Shown here in pieces: positions 6,908 through 15,059 of a DNA stretch of 25,561 nt (the first letter of the stretch is position 1; every line of letters begins with the position of its first letter). Origin of the DNA: JBCDLI01 sp038745535 (GTDB lineage: Bacteria; Pseudomonadota; Alphaproteobacteria; Rhizobiales; Rhizobiaceae). The stretch spans positions 1 to 25,561 of the forward strand of contig JBCDLI010000036.1 in assembly GCA_038745535.1 (NCBI GenBank). Reading direction: 5' to 3'. Position numbers and translations under genes: made by a program. Below the pieces are notes generated by a model. That model saw only the letters and a program-made list of their open reading frames with translations, was not told the origin of the DNA and did not search any database.

Positions 6908-7942
6908 ATGAACGTGTTCACACGCGCTACTGCGCTCGCACTTAGTTGTGCGACTGCGTTGACCGGCCTTACTGCAGTTGCTGCAGCTGAAGGTGAACTG
7001 AACCTTTATTCATCGCGTCACTACGACACCGACGAGCGTCTCTACTCTGACTTCGAAGAGGCGACTGGCATCACAATCAACCGTATCGAAGGTAAGGCTG
7101 ACGAGCTGATCGCTCGTATGGAAGCCGAAGGTGCGAACTCACCTGCCGACGTGTTCATGACGGTCGACACTGTTCGCCTGACACGTGCAAAAGACCTGGG
7201 TCTTCTGCAGTCAGTTGAGAGCGACGCCCTTGAGTCTGCAATCCCTGCCTACCTGCAGGACGACGACAACCAGTGGTTCGCGTTCTCGCAGCGCGCACGT
7301 ATCCTGTTCTACGACAAGACAGAAGTTGAAAACCCACCGCTCACATATCAGGCGCTCGCAGATGACCAGTATGAAGGCCAGATCTGCATCCGTTCATCTT
7401 CAAACGTTTACACGCAAAACATCACGGCTGCTCTGATCGCCCACGTCGGCGAAGAAGCAATCCAAGACTGGGCAACTGGTGTTGTCGAGAACTTCGCACG
7501 AGCACCACAGGGCGGCGACACAGACCAACTCCGCGGCATCGCGTCCGGCGAGTGCAACATTGTCATGTCGAACACCTACTACTTCGGTCGTGCGGTTCGC
7601 AAAGAAGTTGACGGCCTGCCAGCAGACGTTCGTGAAAACATCGGTTGGGTCTTCCCGAACCAAAACGACATTGGCGCGCACATGAATATTTCCGGTGGCG
7701 GCGTTGCTGCAAACGCGCCAAACCGCGAAAATGCTATTAAGTTTCTTGAGTACCTCGCTTCTGAGCAGGCACAAGAGTACTTCTCTGCCGGTAACGACGA
7801 GTATCCAGCGGTTGCTGGCGTAGGCCTTGCACCATCTGTTGCGTCACTCGGGTTCTTCCGTCCTGACGACATCGCGCTGTCTGACATCGCGGACAACATC
7901 GAAGCTGCAAACCGCGTCCTCAGCAACGCCGGTTGGGAATAA
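6908..7942 (+). CDS. fbpA: Ferric-iron ABC transporter substrate-binding protein (FbpA/FutA type)
   Basis: This 344-residue periplasmic protein binds Fe(III) and hands it to an ABC permease. A signal peptide covers about residues 1-27 (A-V-A-A-A before E-G-E-L). The mature start L-N-L-Y-S-S-R-H-Y, the D-E-L-I-A-R-M segment and the paired tyrosines in N-T-Y224-Y225-F-G-R are hallmarks of the FutA/FbpA class, which holds iron mainly through tyrosines; Y39 is a further candidate ligand. The start has GGGAG 6-8 bases upstream. Codon use is strongly biased (for example, Arg almost always CGT/CGC), as expected for a highly expressed binding protein. It ends at a strong terminator and converges with the permease gene, so the two are transcribed separately. 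No ATPase gene is visible. Confidence 0.93.
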   Translation: MNVFTRATALALSCATALTGLTAVAAAEGELNLYSSRHYDTDERLYSDFEEATGITINRIEGKADELIARMEAEGANSPADVFMTVDTVRLTRAKDLGLLQSVESDALESAIPAYLQDDDNQWFAFSQRARILFYDKTEVENPPLTYQALADDQYEGQICIRSSSNVYTQNITAALIAHVGEEAIQDWATGVVENFARAPQGGDTDQLRGIASGECNIVMSNTYYFGRAVRKEVDGLPADVRENIGWVFPNQNDIGAHMNISGGGVAANAPNRENAIKFLEYLASEQAQEYFSAGNDEYPAVAGVGLAPSVASLGFFRPDDIALSDIADNIEAANRVLSNAGWE

Positions 7943-7978
7943 GCCTAAGCGCTTATCCCGCTTCACGCAATTTGAATG

Positions 7979-8011
7979 GGCCGGACTGGAAACAGTCCGG
8001 CCTTTTCTTTT
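7979..8011 (+). terminator. Rho-independent terminator after the iron-binding protein gene
   Basis: GGCCGGACTG and CAGTCCGGCC form a perfect 10-bp stem around a GAAA tetraloop (7979-8002), followed by TTTTCTTTT. It lies 37 bp after the stop. The opposite strand has no T-tract after the stem, so it should terminate the plus-strand gene only. Confidence 0.93.
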
Positions 8012-8030
8012 GGAGACAAATAGAAATACG

Positions 8031-9692
8031 TTACGCTGCTTCGGCGACTGCAGTACGTTCAGCGTGATGTGTAATTCGGCTATCCGCGATTGTTTTGCAG
8101 AGCAGGATCACCGGCAAAAGGCCAAAGGCCACAATGATCAAAGATGGGACAGCCGCCTGAACGAGCCGCTCATCGGAGGCCAACCGATAAGCCTGCACAG
8201 CGAGCGTATCAAAGTTGAACGGCCGTAGCATCAGCGTCGCCGGAAGCTCTTTCATCACGTCCACGAATACAATGAGCGTCCCGGTCAAGAGGCTCGCCTG
8301 CATTACGGGCATATGGACTCGACCGATCAGACGCCCCTCTCTTGCCCCTAACGAACGCGCCACGGCGTCTGTCGTCGGTTTGACCTGAGCAATACCGGTG
8401 TCGAAAGCCGAGAGCGCTGCGGCCATGTATCGAGCAGCATAGGCCACGATCAAAACGATGATGGAGCCGGAAAGCAAAAGACCCGTCGACAGGCCAAAAG
8501 TCTCACGCATGTAGGCATCAACTAAATTGTCGAACCCTGCAAGCGGTACGAACACACCGACCGCGATCACGCTTCCCGGAATTGCGTAGCCAATCGATGA
8601 GATCGTCTTTGAGACTTCGCCCATCTTCGACGGAAACAATCTGGCCCGATATCCAATGGCCATCGCCAAACCGACGATAACGACCGCCGAGACAGCGGAG
8701 ACGGTCAGCGAGTTCGTGATGAAGCCCACATAGCGGCCCGTGAACGGATTTTGGCGAGACGTGACTGCCATCTGGAGGAGTACGAAGACCGGAACGAGGA
8801 ACCCGCCGAGAACCGGAACCAAACAGGCAGCGACCGCCAACGCTGCGCTCCTGCCTCGCAATTGATGACGCTGCAGCGGTTCAATACGGCGCCCCGCCTC
8901 GAAGTGCCGACGGCTACCGCGTTCCACACGCTCTACGATGATCAAAATGAACGCCACCATGGATAGGCAAAGCGCAAGCTGCGACGCTGCGGGCCGGTCA
9001 CCAAAGCTGATCCAAGCTTGATAGATGCCGGTTGCGAAGGTCTGCACACCGAAGTAATCGACCGTGCCAAAGTCAGCCACGGTTTCCATCAACGCAAGCA
9101 TTACGCCACCAGCGATCGCGGGGCGTACACCCGGCACGCAGACCCGGAAGAAGGCACTTGTCGGGGAATGCCCCAGCAGTCTTGCGGCTTGATAAGCCGT
9201 TGCAGACTGGCGAATGAACGCCGCCCGTACGAGCAGATAGACATACGGATAAAGCACCAACACAAGCATCAGCGCTGCACCGCCGAGCGACCGGATTTCA
9301 GGAAACCAGTAGTCGCGCGGTCCCCATTCAAAAATTTGCCTCAGGTAAGTCTGCACCGCGCCCGGATGATCAAGCAGCCGTGTGTAAGCATAAGCCAACA
9401 CATAAGCCGGAAATGCAAACGGAAGTGCTAGCGCAATCTCCAGAACCCTTCGTCCTGGAAACTCGCATGCCACTACGAGCCAAGCGGTTACCGCCCCGAT
9501 GATCGCAGTACCGAGGCCAACCCAAAAAATCAGCTGCACGGTGGCCCATAGGTAACGCGGAAGCACAGTTTCTGAGAGCTGAGTCCAGGTCTCTAGCGTG
9601 CCACCTGTCGCAGTCCAAGCGACGGAAAGAAGCGGCAGGCCGCAAAGCAAAACCGAAAACCAAGCAAGAAATGTAAGTGCAACACGCGCCAT
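8031..9692 (-). CDS. fbpB: Ferric-iron ABC transporter permease, fused two-domain type (FbpB)
   Basis: This 553-residue inner-membrane protein has two binding-protein-dependent permease domains of about six transmembrane helices each, as in FbpB and ThiP-like permeases. Both cytoplasmic coupling loops are visible: A-A-R-L-L-G-H-S in the first half and A-R-S-L-G-A-R-E in the second, each followed by a basic stretch and a hydrophobic segment. A P-F-A-F-P-A-Y-V-L-A-Y motif in the first domain and A-I-P-G-S-V-I-A-V-G in the second are typical of iron permeases. The gene converges with the iron-binding protein gene, its expected partner. The ATP-binding subunit must be encoded elsewhere. The start ATG lies in a hairpin. 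Confidence 0.92.
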   Translation of the reverse strand: MARVALTFLAWFSVLLCGLPLLSVAWTATGGTLETWTQLSETVLPRYLWATVQLIFWVGLGTAIIGAVTAWLVVACEFPGRRVLEIALALPFAFPAYVLAYAYTRLLDHPGAVQTYLRQIFEWGPRDYWFPEIRSLGGAALMLVLVLYPYVYLLVRAAFIRQSATAYQAARLLGHSPTSAFFRVCVPGVRPAIAGGVMLALMETVADFGTVDYFGVQTFATGIYQAWISFGDRPAASQLALCLSMVAFILIIVERVERGSRRHFEAGRRIEPLQRHQLRGRSAALAVAACLVPVLGGFLVPVFVLLQMAVTSRQNPFTGRYVGFITNSLTVSAVSAVVIVGLAMAIGYRARLFPSKMGEVSKTISSIGYAIPGSVIAVGVFVPLAGFDNLVDAYMRETFGLSTGLLLSGSIIVLIVAYAARYMAAALSAFDTGIAQVKPTTDAVARSLGAREGRLIGRVHMPVMQASLLTGTLIVFVDVMKELPATLMLRPFNFDTLAVQAYRLASDERLVQAAVPSLIIVAFGLLPVILLCKTIADSRITHHAERTAVAEAA

Positions 9693-9708
9693 AGTGCCTG
9701 CTATGGCG
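9687..9708 (-). promoter_or_regulatory. Hairpin enclosing the permease start codon
   Basis: On the mRNA, CGCCATAG pairs perfectly with CTATGGCG across a 6-base loop (CAGGCA). The ATG at 9692 is in the 3' arm and the only Shine-Dalgarno-like bases (AGG) are in the loop. This 8-bp stem could hold translation low. Confidence 0.5.
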
Positions 9709-9776
9709 TGCGCTTAAATATGACAAGTATACTCTTCTGAAACGAAACGATCTGTCGCTGTCATAACGGCAACACA

Positions 9777-9786
9777 GTTTGCAAAC
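9777..9786. promoter_or_regulatory. GTTTGCAAAC palindrome between permease and DUF2946-like gene
   Basis: This perfect 10-bp palindrome lies in the divergent intergenic region, 45 bp before the GTG start of the DUF2946-like gene. The same TTTGCAAA core occurs before bchI (22780-22789). It may be a binding site, but no regulator can be named. Confidence 0.25.
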
Positions 9787-9830
9787 AGAACCGGGTCACG
9801 CCATATACGAGATTGGTAACGGGAGAACGC

Positions 9831-10238
9831 GTGAAATTGAACGGTCTGAAAATCCAAGTGTGGAAATTACGCGCTTCACTATTCGTGAAGTGCGCTGCCA
9901 TATTTGCGTTTTTGGCGATTGCTTTTGCGCACGACCCTCTTGCGGCCGATCCCTGGGAAGTAGCGCTTGATAAGGCGCAGTTTGCGGCTCAATACGCGCT
10001 TCCCGATGGTACTGTTCCTGACCGCTGCAGCGACCTGCACGGGAACCACCAAGACCATTTGATGTTTGCCTGCGAGCATTGCCTCGTTTCGGGTGCAATC
10101 GCCCTCGGCTCGGTTTCGACTGTGCCGAATACCTTGACGCTGTCGGCCCGAACCGTAGCGCCCCGCTACGAACTGCTCCTGAGTTCAAGGCCTCTAGCCC
10201 TAAAAGGCCTGACCCGCGCACCACCCGCGCTGGCCTGA
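9831..10238 (+). CDS. DUF2946-like small exported protein
   Basis: I place the start at the GTG of 9831 because GGGAG ends 5 bases before it; a TTG at 9813 in the same frame has no such site. The 135-residue product has basic residues, then a hydrophobic segment (about 17-35, ending in A-F-A-H), consistent with export. A C-E-H-C-L motif lies in the second half and the C-terminus ends in R-A-P-P. This layout resembles DUF2946/CopL-like proteins found next to copper genes, and the next gene is a copper chaperone. The Cys-His cluster could bind copper, but that is inference. The family match is by pattern and moderate. Confidence 0.62.
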   Translation: MKLNGLKIQVWKLRASLFVKCAAIFAFLAIAFAHDPLAADPWEVALDKAQFAAQYALPDGTVPDRCSDLHGNHQDHLMFACEHCLVSGAIALGSVSTVPNTLTLSARTVAPRYELLLSSRPLALKGLTRAPPALA

Positions 10239-10340
10239 TCGGTTAGTCGATCTCACCCGGCGGACAATTCTGCCATCCAAATCACACCTAAAAACCAACG
10301 ACGTGGCTACACCACGCCATTGCTCAAACGGAGTACACCC

Positions 10341-10898
10341 ATGCGTAAGCTTTTTCTTTCTTCAACTGCTTTTCTCGCGATGGCAGGAACGTCCCTCGCC
10401 CACGACTATAAAGTTGGCGACTTGGTCATCGACCATCCGGTTGCGCGAGCAACACCGGCCAACGCACCCGTCTCGGCGGGCTATATGACAATCCGCAATA
10501 CGGGCGATACAGCCGACCGATTGATCGCCGGCGAAGTCAACTTCGCCGGTAATACCGAAATCCATGAAATGACCATGGATGGCGACGTCATGAGAATGCG
10601 TGAAATCGAGGGCGGCATCGAAATTCCTGCAGGCGGTGAAGTGCGGCTTATGCCTGGTGGGCTACACGTTATGTTTATGGATATAAATCAACAACTTACT
10701 GAGGGCGAAACCCATAGCGCGACGCTGACGTTCGAAAACGCTGGTACTGTAGAGGTCACACTGAATGTGGAGTCGCTTGAAACAATCCGCAAAAATGCCG
10801 GCATGGCCGAAGGCATGAAGATGGACCACTCGGGTCATGGACACGGAAATGGACACGGCGATGGCGACGGGCATGACCATTCCGGTCACAGCCATTGA
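10341..10898 (+). CDS. PCuAC-family periplasmic copper chaperone
   Basis: I chose the ATG at 10341 (185 residues) because ACGGAG precedes it by 7 bases and a signal peptide starts there (M-R-K-L-F-L to S-L-A, residue 20); an in-frame TTG at 10320 would put extra residues before the signal. PCuAC proteins carry Cu(I) to cytochrome oxidase Cu-A or related sites. The methionine-histidine copper site is present: H75-E-M77, M86, and G-L-H109-V-M111. The C-terminal 25 residues are rich in His, Gly and Asp, and may be an additional copper-binding tail. It follows the DUF2946-like gene by about 100 bp and probably shares its transcript. Confidence 0.92.
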   Translation: MRKLFLSSTAFLAMAGTSLAHDYKVGDLVIDHPVARATPANAPVSAGYMTIRNTGDTADRLIAGEVNFAGNTEIHEMTMDGDVMRMREIEGGIEIPAGGEVRLMPGGLHVMFMDINQQLTEGETHSATLTFENAGTVEVTLNVESLETIRKNAGMAEGMKMDHSGHGHGNGHGDGDGHDHSGHSH

Positions 10899-10920
10899 TC
10901 TTCCGAGCAACCAAACGACG

Positions 10921-10946
10921 AGGCCGCAGAGCAATTTGCGGCCTTT
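10921..10946 (+). terminator. Terminator-like stem after the copper chaperone gene
   Basis: AGGCCGCA and TGCGGCCT pair perfectly (8 bp) around an 8-base loop and are followed by a short T stretch. It sits between the chaperone stop and the convergent mmsA stop. The T-tract is short, so strength is uncertain. Confidence 0.65.
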
Positions 10947-10962
10947 CGGTTGGCCGCTGCGA

Positions 10963-12462
10963 TCAACCCAGCGTTGGCATGACAAATTCCGGATCACTTC
11001 GAACCCCGGTCGGCCACCGTGTCGTGACCGCCTTAATCCGCGTATAAAACCGCACACCCTCTGGCCCGTGCATATGATGGTCGCCAAAAAGCGACGCCTT
11101 CCAGCCACCGAATGAATGAAACGCCATGGGCACGGGGATCGGCACATTCACACCGACCATCCCAACTTCAATATCATTGGCAAAACTTCTGGCCGCATCG
11201 CCATCGCGGGTAAAAATCGCCACGCCATTGGCGTACTCATGCGCATGAACGAGATCGACCGCTTCGGCATAATCCTCGCGGCGAACGACCGATAGCACGG
11301 GCCCGAAAATTTCATCCTTCCAGATGCTCATGTCCGGTTTCACATGATCGATCAGCGTTGGACCTACAAAGAAACCATCCTCGTAGCCTTGAGGCGGAGT
11401 GAACCCTCGCCCGTCAACGGCGACCTTCGCGCCCTCCTTTTCGCCTTTATCAATGTAGCCGCGTACGCGCTCCATCGCCTCTTTAGTGACGAGAGGCCCC
11501 ATCTCCGACGCGCGGTCAGATGCAGGCCCTACCTTCAGCGCCTCAATCTTCGGAACCAGCCGTTCGACCAGCGCATCGCCAACTGCATCGGTGACCGGCA
11601 CGGCGACAGAGATCGCCATGCATCGTTCGCCAGCGGAGCCGTAGGCTGCACCCATGAGCGCGTTTGCCGCCATGTCCAGATCGGCATCCGGCATGATGAC
11701 CATGTGATTTTTTGCACCGCCGAGCGCCTGAACGCGTTTGCCGTTGGCAGTTCCCGTTTCGTAGATGTATTTCGCAATCGGCGTTGAGCCGACAAAACTA
11801 ATCGCTTTGACATCCGGGTGGTGAAGAAGCGCGTCCACCGCTTCCTTCCCGCCTTGGACCACATTGAAGACGCTTTCAGGCAGACCAGCTTCGGCCAGCC
11901 ATTCCGCGAGCAGTAGCGAGGCCGACGGGTCACGTTCACTGGGCTTCAGCACGAAACAATTTCCGCAGGCTAGCGCGACAGGGAACATCCACATCGGCAC
12001 CATTGCGGGAAAGTTAAACGGCGTAATACCCGCCACCACACCGAGCGGCTGGCGAGTCGTGTAGGCGTCCACGCCGTTGCCAACATTCTCGGTAAACTCG
12101 CCCTTGAGATGGCTCGTTATACCGACCGCAAATTCAACGACCTCAATCCCGCGCGTTACCTCACCCAGCGCATCGTCATGGGTTTTGCCGTGTTCGAGTG
12201 AGATTGTTTCGGCAAGCTGATCCATGCGATCCCAGAGGATCGACTTGAACCGATCCAAAATCCGAGCGCGACGCAGCGGCGGCGTTGAAGCCCATTCAGG
12301 CCAGGCGTTCTTCGCGTTCGCAACAATGGTGTTTACGTCTTCCGCGTTGGCAAGCGCCACCGATGAAACCGCTTCGCCCGTGGCCGGATTGAAAACGGGT
12401 TGGGCCTCGCCCGATGAACCAGAAAAACGATCATTGAGCGTGAAGTGAGTGATCTCTGCCAT
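10963..12462 (-). CDS. mmsA: CoA-acylating methylmalonate-semialdehyde dehydrogenase
   Basis: The product (499 residues from the ATG at 12462) oxidises methylmalonate semialdehyde to propionyl-CoA, with NAD and CoA, in valine catabolism. The aldehyde dehydrogenase fold is complete: P-F-N-F-P at 148-152, an NAD-site G225-S-T-P, and the nucleophile C281 in G-E-R-C-M. The segment A-L-G-G-A-K-N-H-M (246-254) is typical of the CoA-dependent MMSDH branch, which lacks the usual general-base Glu. The open frame extends 28 residues upstream to 12546, but that extension does not resemble the family, whose members are about 500 residues, so I reject it. The gene lies 120 bp behind methylmalonyl-CoA mutase, so its propionyl-CoA product can be used by the same cluster. 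Confidence 0.92.
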   Translation of the reverse strand: MAEITHFTLNDRFSGSSGEAQPVFNPATGEAVSSVALANAEDVNTIVANAKNAWPEWASTPPLRRARILDRFKSILWDRMDQLAETISLEHGKTHDDALGEVTRGIEVVEFAVGITSHLKGEFTENVGNGVDAYTTRQPLGVVAGITPFNFPAMVPMWMFPVALACGNCFVLKPSERDPSASLLLAEWLAEAGLPESVFNVVQGGKEAVDALLHHPDVKAISFVGSTPIAKYIYETGTANGKRVQALGGAKNHMVIMPDADLDMAANALMGAAYGSAGERCMAISVAVPVTDAVGDALVERLVPKIEALKVGPASDRASEMGPLVTKEAMERVRGYIDKGEKEGAKVAVDGRGFTPPQGYEDGFFVGPTLIDHVKPDMSIWKDEIFGPVLSVVRREDYAEAVDLVHAHEYANGVAIFTRDGDAARSFANDIEVGMVGVNVPIPVPMAFHSFGGWKASLFGDHHMHGPEGVRFYTRIKAVTTRWPTGVRSDPEFVMPTLG

Positions 12463-12506
12463 GGAAAATCTTTGCGTCAGGAACGAGGGATTGGTTATGA
12501 AGGCGT

Positions 12507-12530
12507 TAGCAAACGCGAGGGCGTTCGCTA
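12507..12530. repeat. Imperfect hairpin between mutase and mmsA
   Basis: TAGCAAACGC and GCGTTCGCTA pair at 9 of 10 positions around a GAGG loop in the 120-bp gap. There is no T-tract on the minus strand, so it is not a classical terminator. It might be an RNA processing or stability element that sets a lower or separate level for mmsA. Confidence 0.35.
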
Positions 12531-12582
12531 TCAGAAAATTCAGCAAATCCCATCAGCCAAAGCGCTGGTGGAAATGGGGAAA

Positions 12583-14712
12583 CTACCTGTTTCGAAGGAC
12601 ACCCGTCACGCGCGCAAGCACGGCATTGGCCGCGTCGATAACGTTCGACCCAGGACCGAAAATCTCCGAAACGCCTGCCTCGCGCAAGAAATCATAATCC
12701 TGCTCAGGGATAACACCGCCGCATATGACGATGATGTCTTCCCGACCGGCAGCGCGAAGCTCCTCGATCAATTCGGGCACGAGTGTCTTGTGGCCAGCCG
12801 CAAGTGATGAAACACCGACAACATCTACATTGCCGTTCAAAGCGCGATCGCGCACCTCCTGAGGCGTTTCAAACATGTCGGAGAATTCGACATGAAAGCC
12901 GAGATCACTGAATGCCGTCGCAATAACCTTTGCGCCACGGTCGTGGCCATCTTGACCCATTTTAGCGACCAAGATTTTGGGCTCTCGGAGATGCTCTTTG
13001 ACGTAGTCTTTGATCTTGTTTTGCAGCGCGATGTATTCGGGATCGCCCGCATAGGCTTCCGAGTAAACGCCAGAAATAACCCGCGTGCTCGCTTTATGGC
13101 GCGTGAACGCGCGCTCCATCGCATCTGAAATCTCGCCTAGCGTTGCTCGCGCCCGCGCGCAATCCACCGCAGCGTCAAGCAAATTGCCTTCGCCCGTTTC
13201 CGCAACAGTCTCTAGCTTGCGGATCGCAGCCTCATACGATTTCGGGTCTCGCGAATTGCGCACGCGCTCAAGCCGCGCAACCTGCGCCTCACGAACCTTC
13301 GCATTGTCGATTTCAAGAATGTCGACAGCTGGCTCTTCCTCAAGGCGGAATTTGTTGACGCCGACGATAACATCCTCGCCCTTGTCGACACGGGCTTGGC
13401 GGCGAGCAGCTGCCTCTTCGATGCGCATTTTCGGCAGACCTTCATCGACTGCCTTTGTCATGCCGCCACGTGCCTCGATCTCTTCGATCATCGACCACGC
13501 TTCGTCCGCCAATTGCTTGGTAAGCGCCTCCACATAATAAGAGCCGCCGAGCGGATCGACCGTGCGCGTCACACCTGTCTCGTTTTGCAAAATGAGCTGC
13601 GTGTTCCGTGCAATACGCGCCGAAAATTCAGTCGGCAGTGCAATAGCCTCATCGAAGGAATTGGTATGCAACGACTGCGTGCCGCCAAGCACGGCGCTCA
13701 TCGCCTCAAACGCTGTGCGTACAACATTATTGTAGGGGTCCTGCTCGGTGAGCGAAACGCCTGACGTCTGGCAGTGCGTGCGGAGCATCTTTGACCGTTC
13801 CGACTTTGCGCCGAAATCGGTCATGATGCGCGACCACAATTGCCGGGCCGCGCGCAGCTTTGCCGCCTCCATGAAGAAGTCCATGCCAATACAGAAAAAG
13901 AACGAGAGGCGCCCGGCGAAGGCATCCACATCAAGCCCTTTCGCCATAGCCGCCCGCACATACTCCATGCCATCGGCCAACGTATAGGCGAGCTCTTGGC
14001 TGAGCGTCGAACCTGCTTCCTGAATATGGTAACCGGATATCGATATTGAGTTGAATTTGGGCATCTCATTGGCCGTGTATTCAATTATGTCGGCGATGAT
14101 CCGCATCGAAGGTTCTGGCGGATAGATATAGGTGTTCCGCACCATGAACTCTTTCAAAATATCATTCTGGATGGTGCCAGAAAGCTTGGAACGGTCAACA
14201 CCCTGCTCTTCGCCAGCAACAATGAACATCGCGAGTACCGGTATCACCGCGCCGTTCATGGTCATGGAAACCGACATTTGATCGAGTGGGATGCCGTCGA
14301 AGAGGATCTTCATATCCTCGACGCTATCGATCGCCACGCCTGCCTTACCAACATCGCCAACCACGCGAGGGTGGTCACTGTCATAGCCCCGGTGCGTGGC
14401 CAGATCGAAAGCAACCGATAAACCTTTTTGACCAGCCGCTAGGTTCTTTTTGTAAAAAGCGTTGGACTCCTCAGCCGTCGAAAAGCCAGCATACTGGCGA
14501 ATGGTCCAAGGCCGCCCGGCATACATCGTCGCCTTCACGCCGCGCGTAAATGGCGCAATGCCGGGAAGCGCTTCTGCAGCGCTCGCTGGCGCATCTTCGG
14601 ATGTGTAAAGCGGCTTGACCGTGAAACCTTCCGGCGTGACCGTGTTAAGCGTCTCCGGCGCTTTGCCCTTTAGCTCTTTCGTCGCGAGATCGATCCAATC
14701 GCGTTTGGTCAT
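12583..14712 (-). CDS. scpA: Methylmalonyl-CoA mutase (single-chain, with B12 domain)
   Basis: This 709-residue adenosylcobalamin enzyme converts (R)-methylmalonyl-CoA to succinyl-CoA, the last step of propionate assimilation. The catalytic barrel shows R-P-W-T-I-R-Q-Y74-A-G near residues 67-76 and S-G-Y-H229-I-Q-E-A-G. The C-terminal cobalamin domain has the base-off motif D588-G-H590-D-R-G593. Length and domain order match the catalytic large chain that carries both domains. Acetyl-independent relatives such as isobutyryl-CoA mutase have separate subunits, so they fit less well. The start faces the toxin-antitoxin module on the other strand. pccA, which makes its substrate, lies just beyond that module. 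Confidence 0.95.
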   Translation of the reverse strand: MTKRDWIDLATKELKGKAPETLNTVTPEGFTVKPLYTSEDAPASAAEALPGIAPFTRGVKATMYAGRPWTIRQYAGFSTAEESNAFYKKNLAAGQKGLSVAFDLATHRGYDSDHPRVVGDVGKAGVAIDSVEDMKILFDGIPLDQMSVSMTMNGAVIPVLAMFIVAGEEQGVDRSKLSGTIQNDILKEFMVRNTYIYPPEPSMRIIADIIEYTANEMPKFNSISISGYHIQEAGSTLSQELAYTLADGMEYVRAAMAKGLDVDAFAGRLSFFFCIGMDFFMEAAKLRAARQLWSRIMTDFGAKSERSKMLRTHCQTSGVSLTEQDPYNNVVRTAFEAMSAVLGGTQSLHTNSFDEAIALPTEFSARIARNTQLILQNETGVTRTVDPLGGSYYVEALTKQLADEAWSMIEEIEARGGMTKAVDEGLPKMRIEEAAARRQARVDKGEDVIVGVNKFRLEEEPAVDILEIDNAKVREAQVARLERVRNSRDPKSYEAAIRKLETVAETGEGNLLDAAVDCARARATLGEISDAMERAFTRHKASTRVISGVYSEAYAGDPEYIALQNKIKDYVKEHLREPKILVAKMGQDGHDRGAKVIATAFSDLGFHVEFSDMFETPQEVRDRALNGNVDVVGVSSLAAGHKTLVPELIEELRAAGREDIIVICGGVIPEQDYDFLREAGVSEIFGPGSNVIDAANAVLARVTGVLRNR

Positions 14713-14728
14713 GCAGCACCTCTCAGGC

Positions 14729-14757
14729 TTGATGCGCTTGTATATGCGTTGTATTTA
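14729..14757 (+). promoter_or_regulatory. Toxin-antitoxin promoter region with tandem repeat
   Basis: Two abutting near-copies, ATGCGCTTGTAT (14732-14743) and ATGCGTTGTAT (14744-14754), differ by one base deletion. A TTGATG (14729-14734) and a weak TATTTA (14752-14757) stand 17 bases apart as possible -35 and -10. The tandem repeat is a plausible autoregulatory operator for the antitoxin, which looks like a ribbon-helix-helix protein. With this promoter the transcript would begin almost at the toxin ATG. Confidence 0.4.
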
Positions 14758-14765
14758 CAGCGTTT

Positions 14766-15059
14766 ATGGATAAAACTGTTTATCGGTGGAGCGAACAGAA
14801 GGCTGAGCTTCTTAAAGCCGAACGCGGATTGAGCTTTGAGGACATCGTTGAAGCGTTGGGCAATGGCCGGCTTATTGCGGATATTCAGAACCCGAAAGAA
14901 CGGTTTGCGCACCAGCGAATGTTCATCGTTGACCTGGGAAAACATCCAATCGTCATACCCTATATTATCGAGGAGGATGGCACCTTGTTTTTGAAAACCG
15001 CCTATCCCGATCGCAAGCTTTCGAAGGTACTGAAGCGGACTAAGGAGCAAGATAAATGA
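14766..15059 (+). CDS. BrnT-like toxin of a type II toxin-antitoxin pair
   Basis: This 97-residue basic protein resembles BrnT-related toxins, RelE-like ribonucleases. The features are an N-terminal Y-R-W-S-E-Q-K helix start, R-G-L-S-F-E-D-I-V, a central Q-R-M-F-I-V-D strand, a second strand I-V-I-P-Y-I-I, and an F-L-K-T-A-Y-P-D-R-K closing motif near residues 75-84. It overlaps the downstream gene by 4 bp (ATGA). As in brnTA, the toxin comes first. There is no Shine-Dalgarno before the ATG, so the mRNA may be leaderless. The module sits on the opposite strand between mutase and pccA, two genes of one pathway, which points to insertion. The activity is inferred from similarity and gene order. 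Confidence 0.7.
   Translation: MDKTVYRWSEQKAELLKAERGLSFEDIVEALGNGRLIADIQNPKERFAHQRMFIVDLGKHPIVIPYIIEEDGTLFLKTAYPDRKLSKVLKRTKEQDK

Noticed and set aside
6724..6921. 65-residue open frame on the minus strand between imelysin and the iron-binding gene
   Set aside because: It overlaps the start and Shine-Dalgarno of the iron-binding protein gene, has no family likeness and no convincing ribosome-binding site.
12463..12546. 28-residue N-terminal extension of MmsA
   Set aside because: The family begins at the M-A-E-I-T-H start and is about 500 residues; the extension includes the intergenic hairpin sequence.
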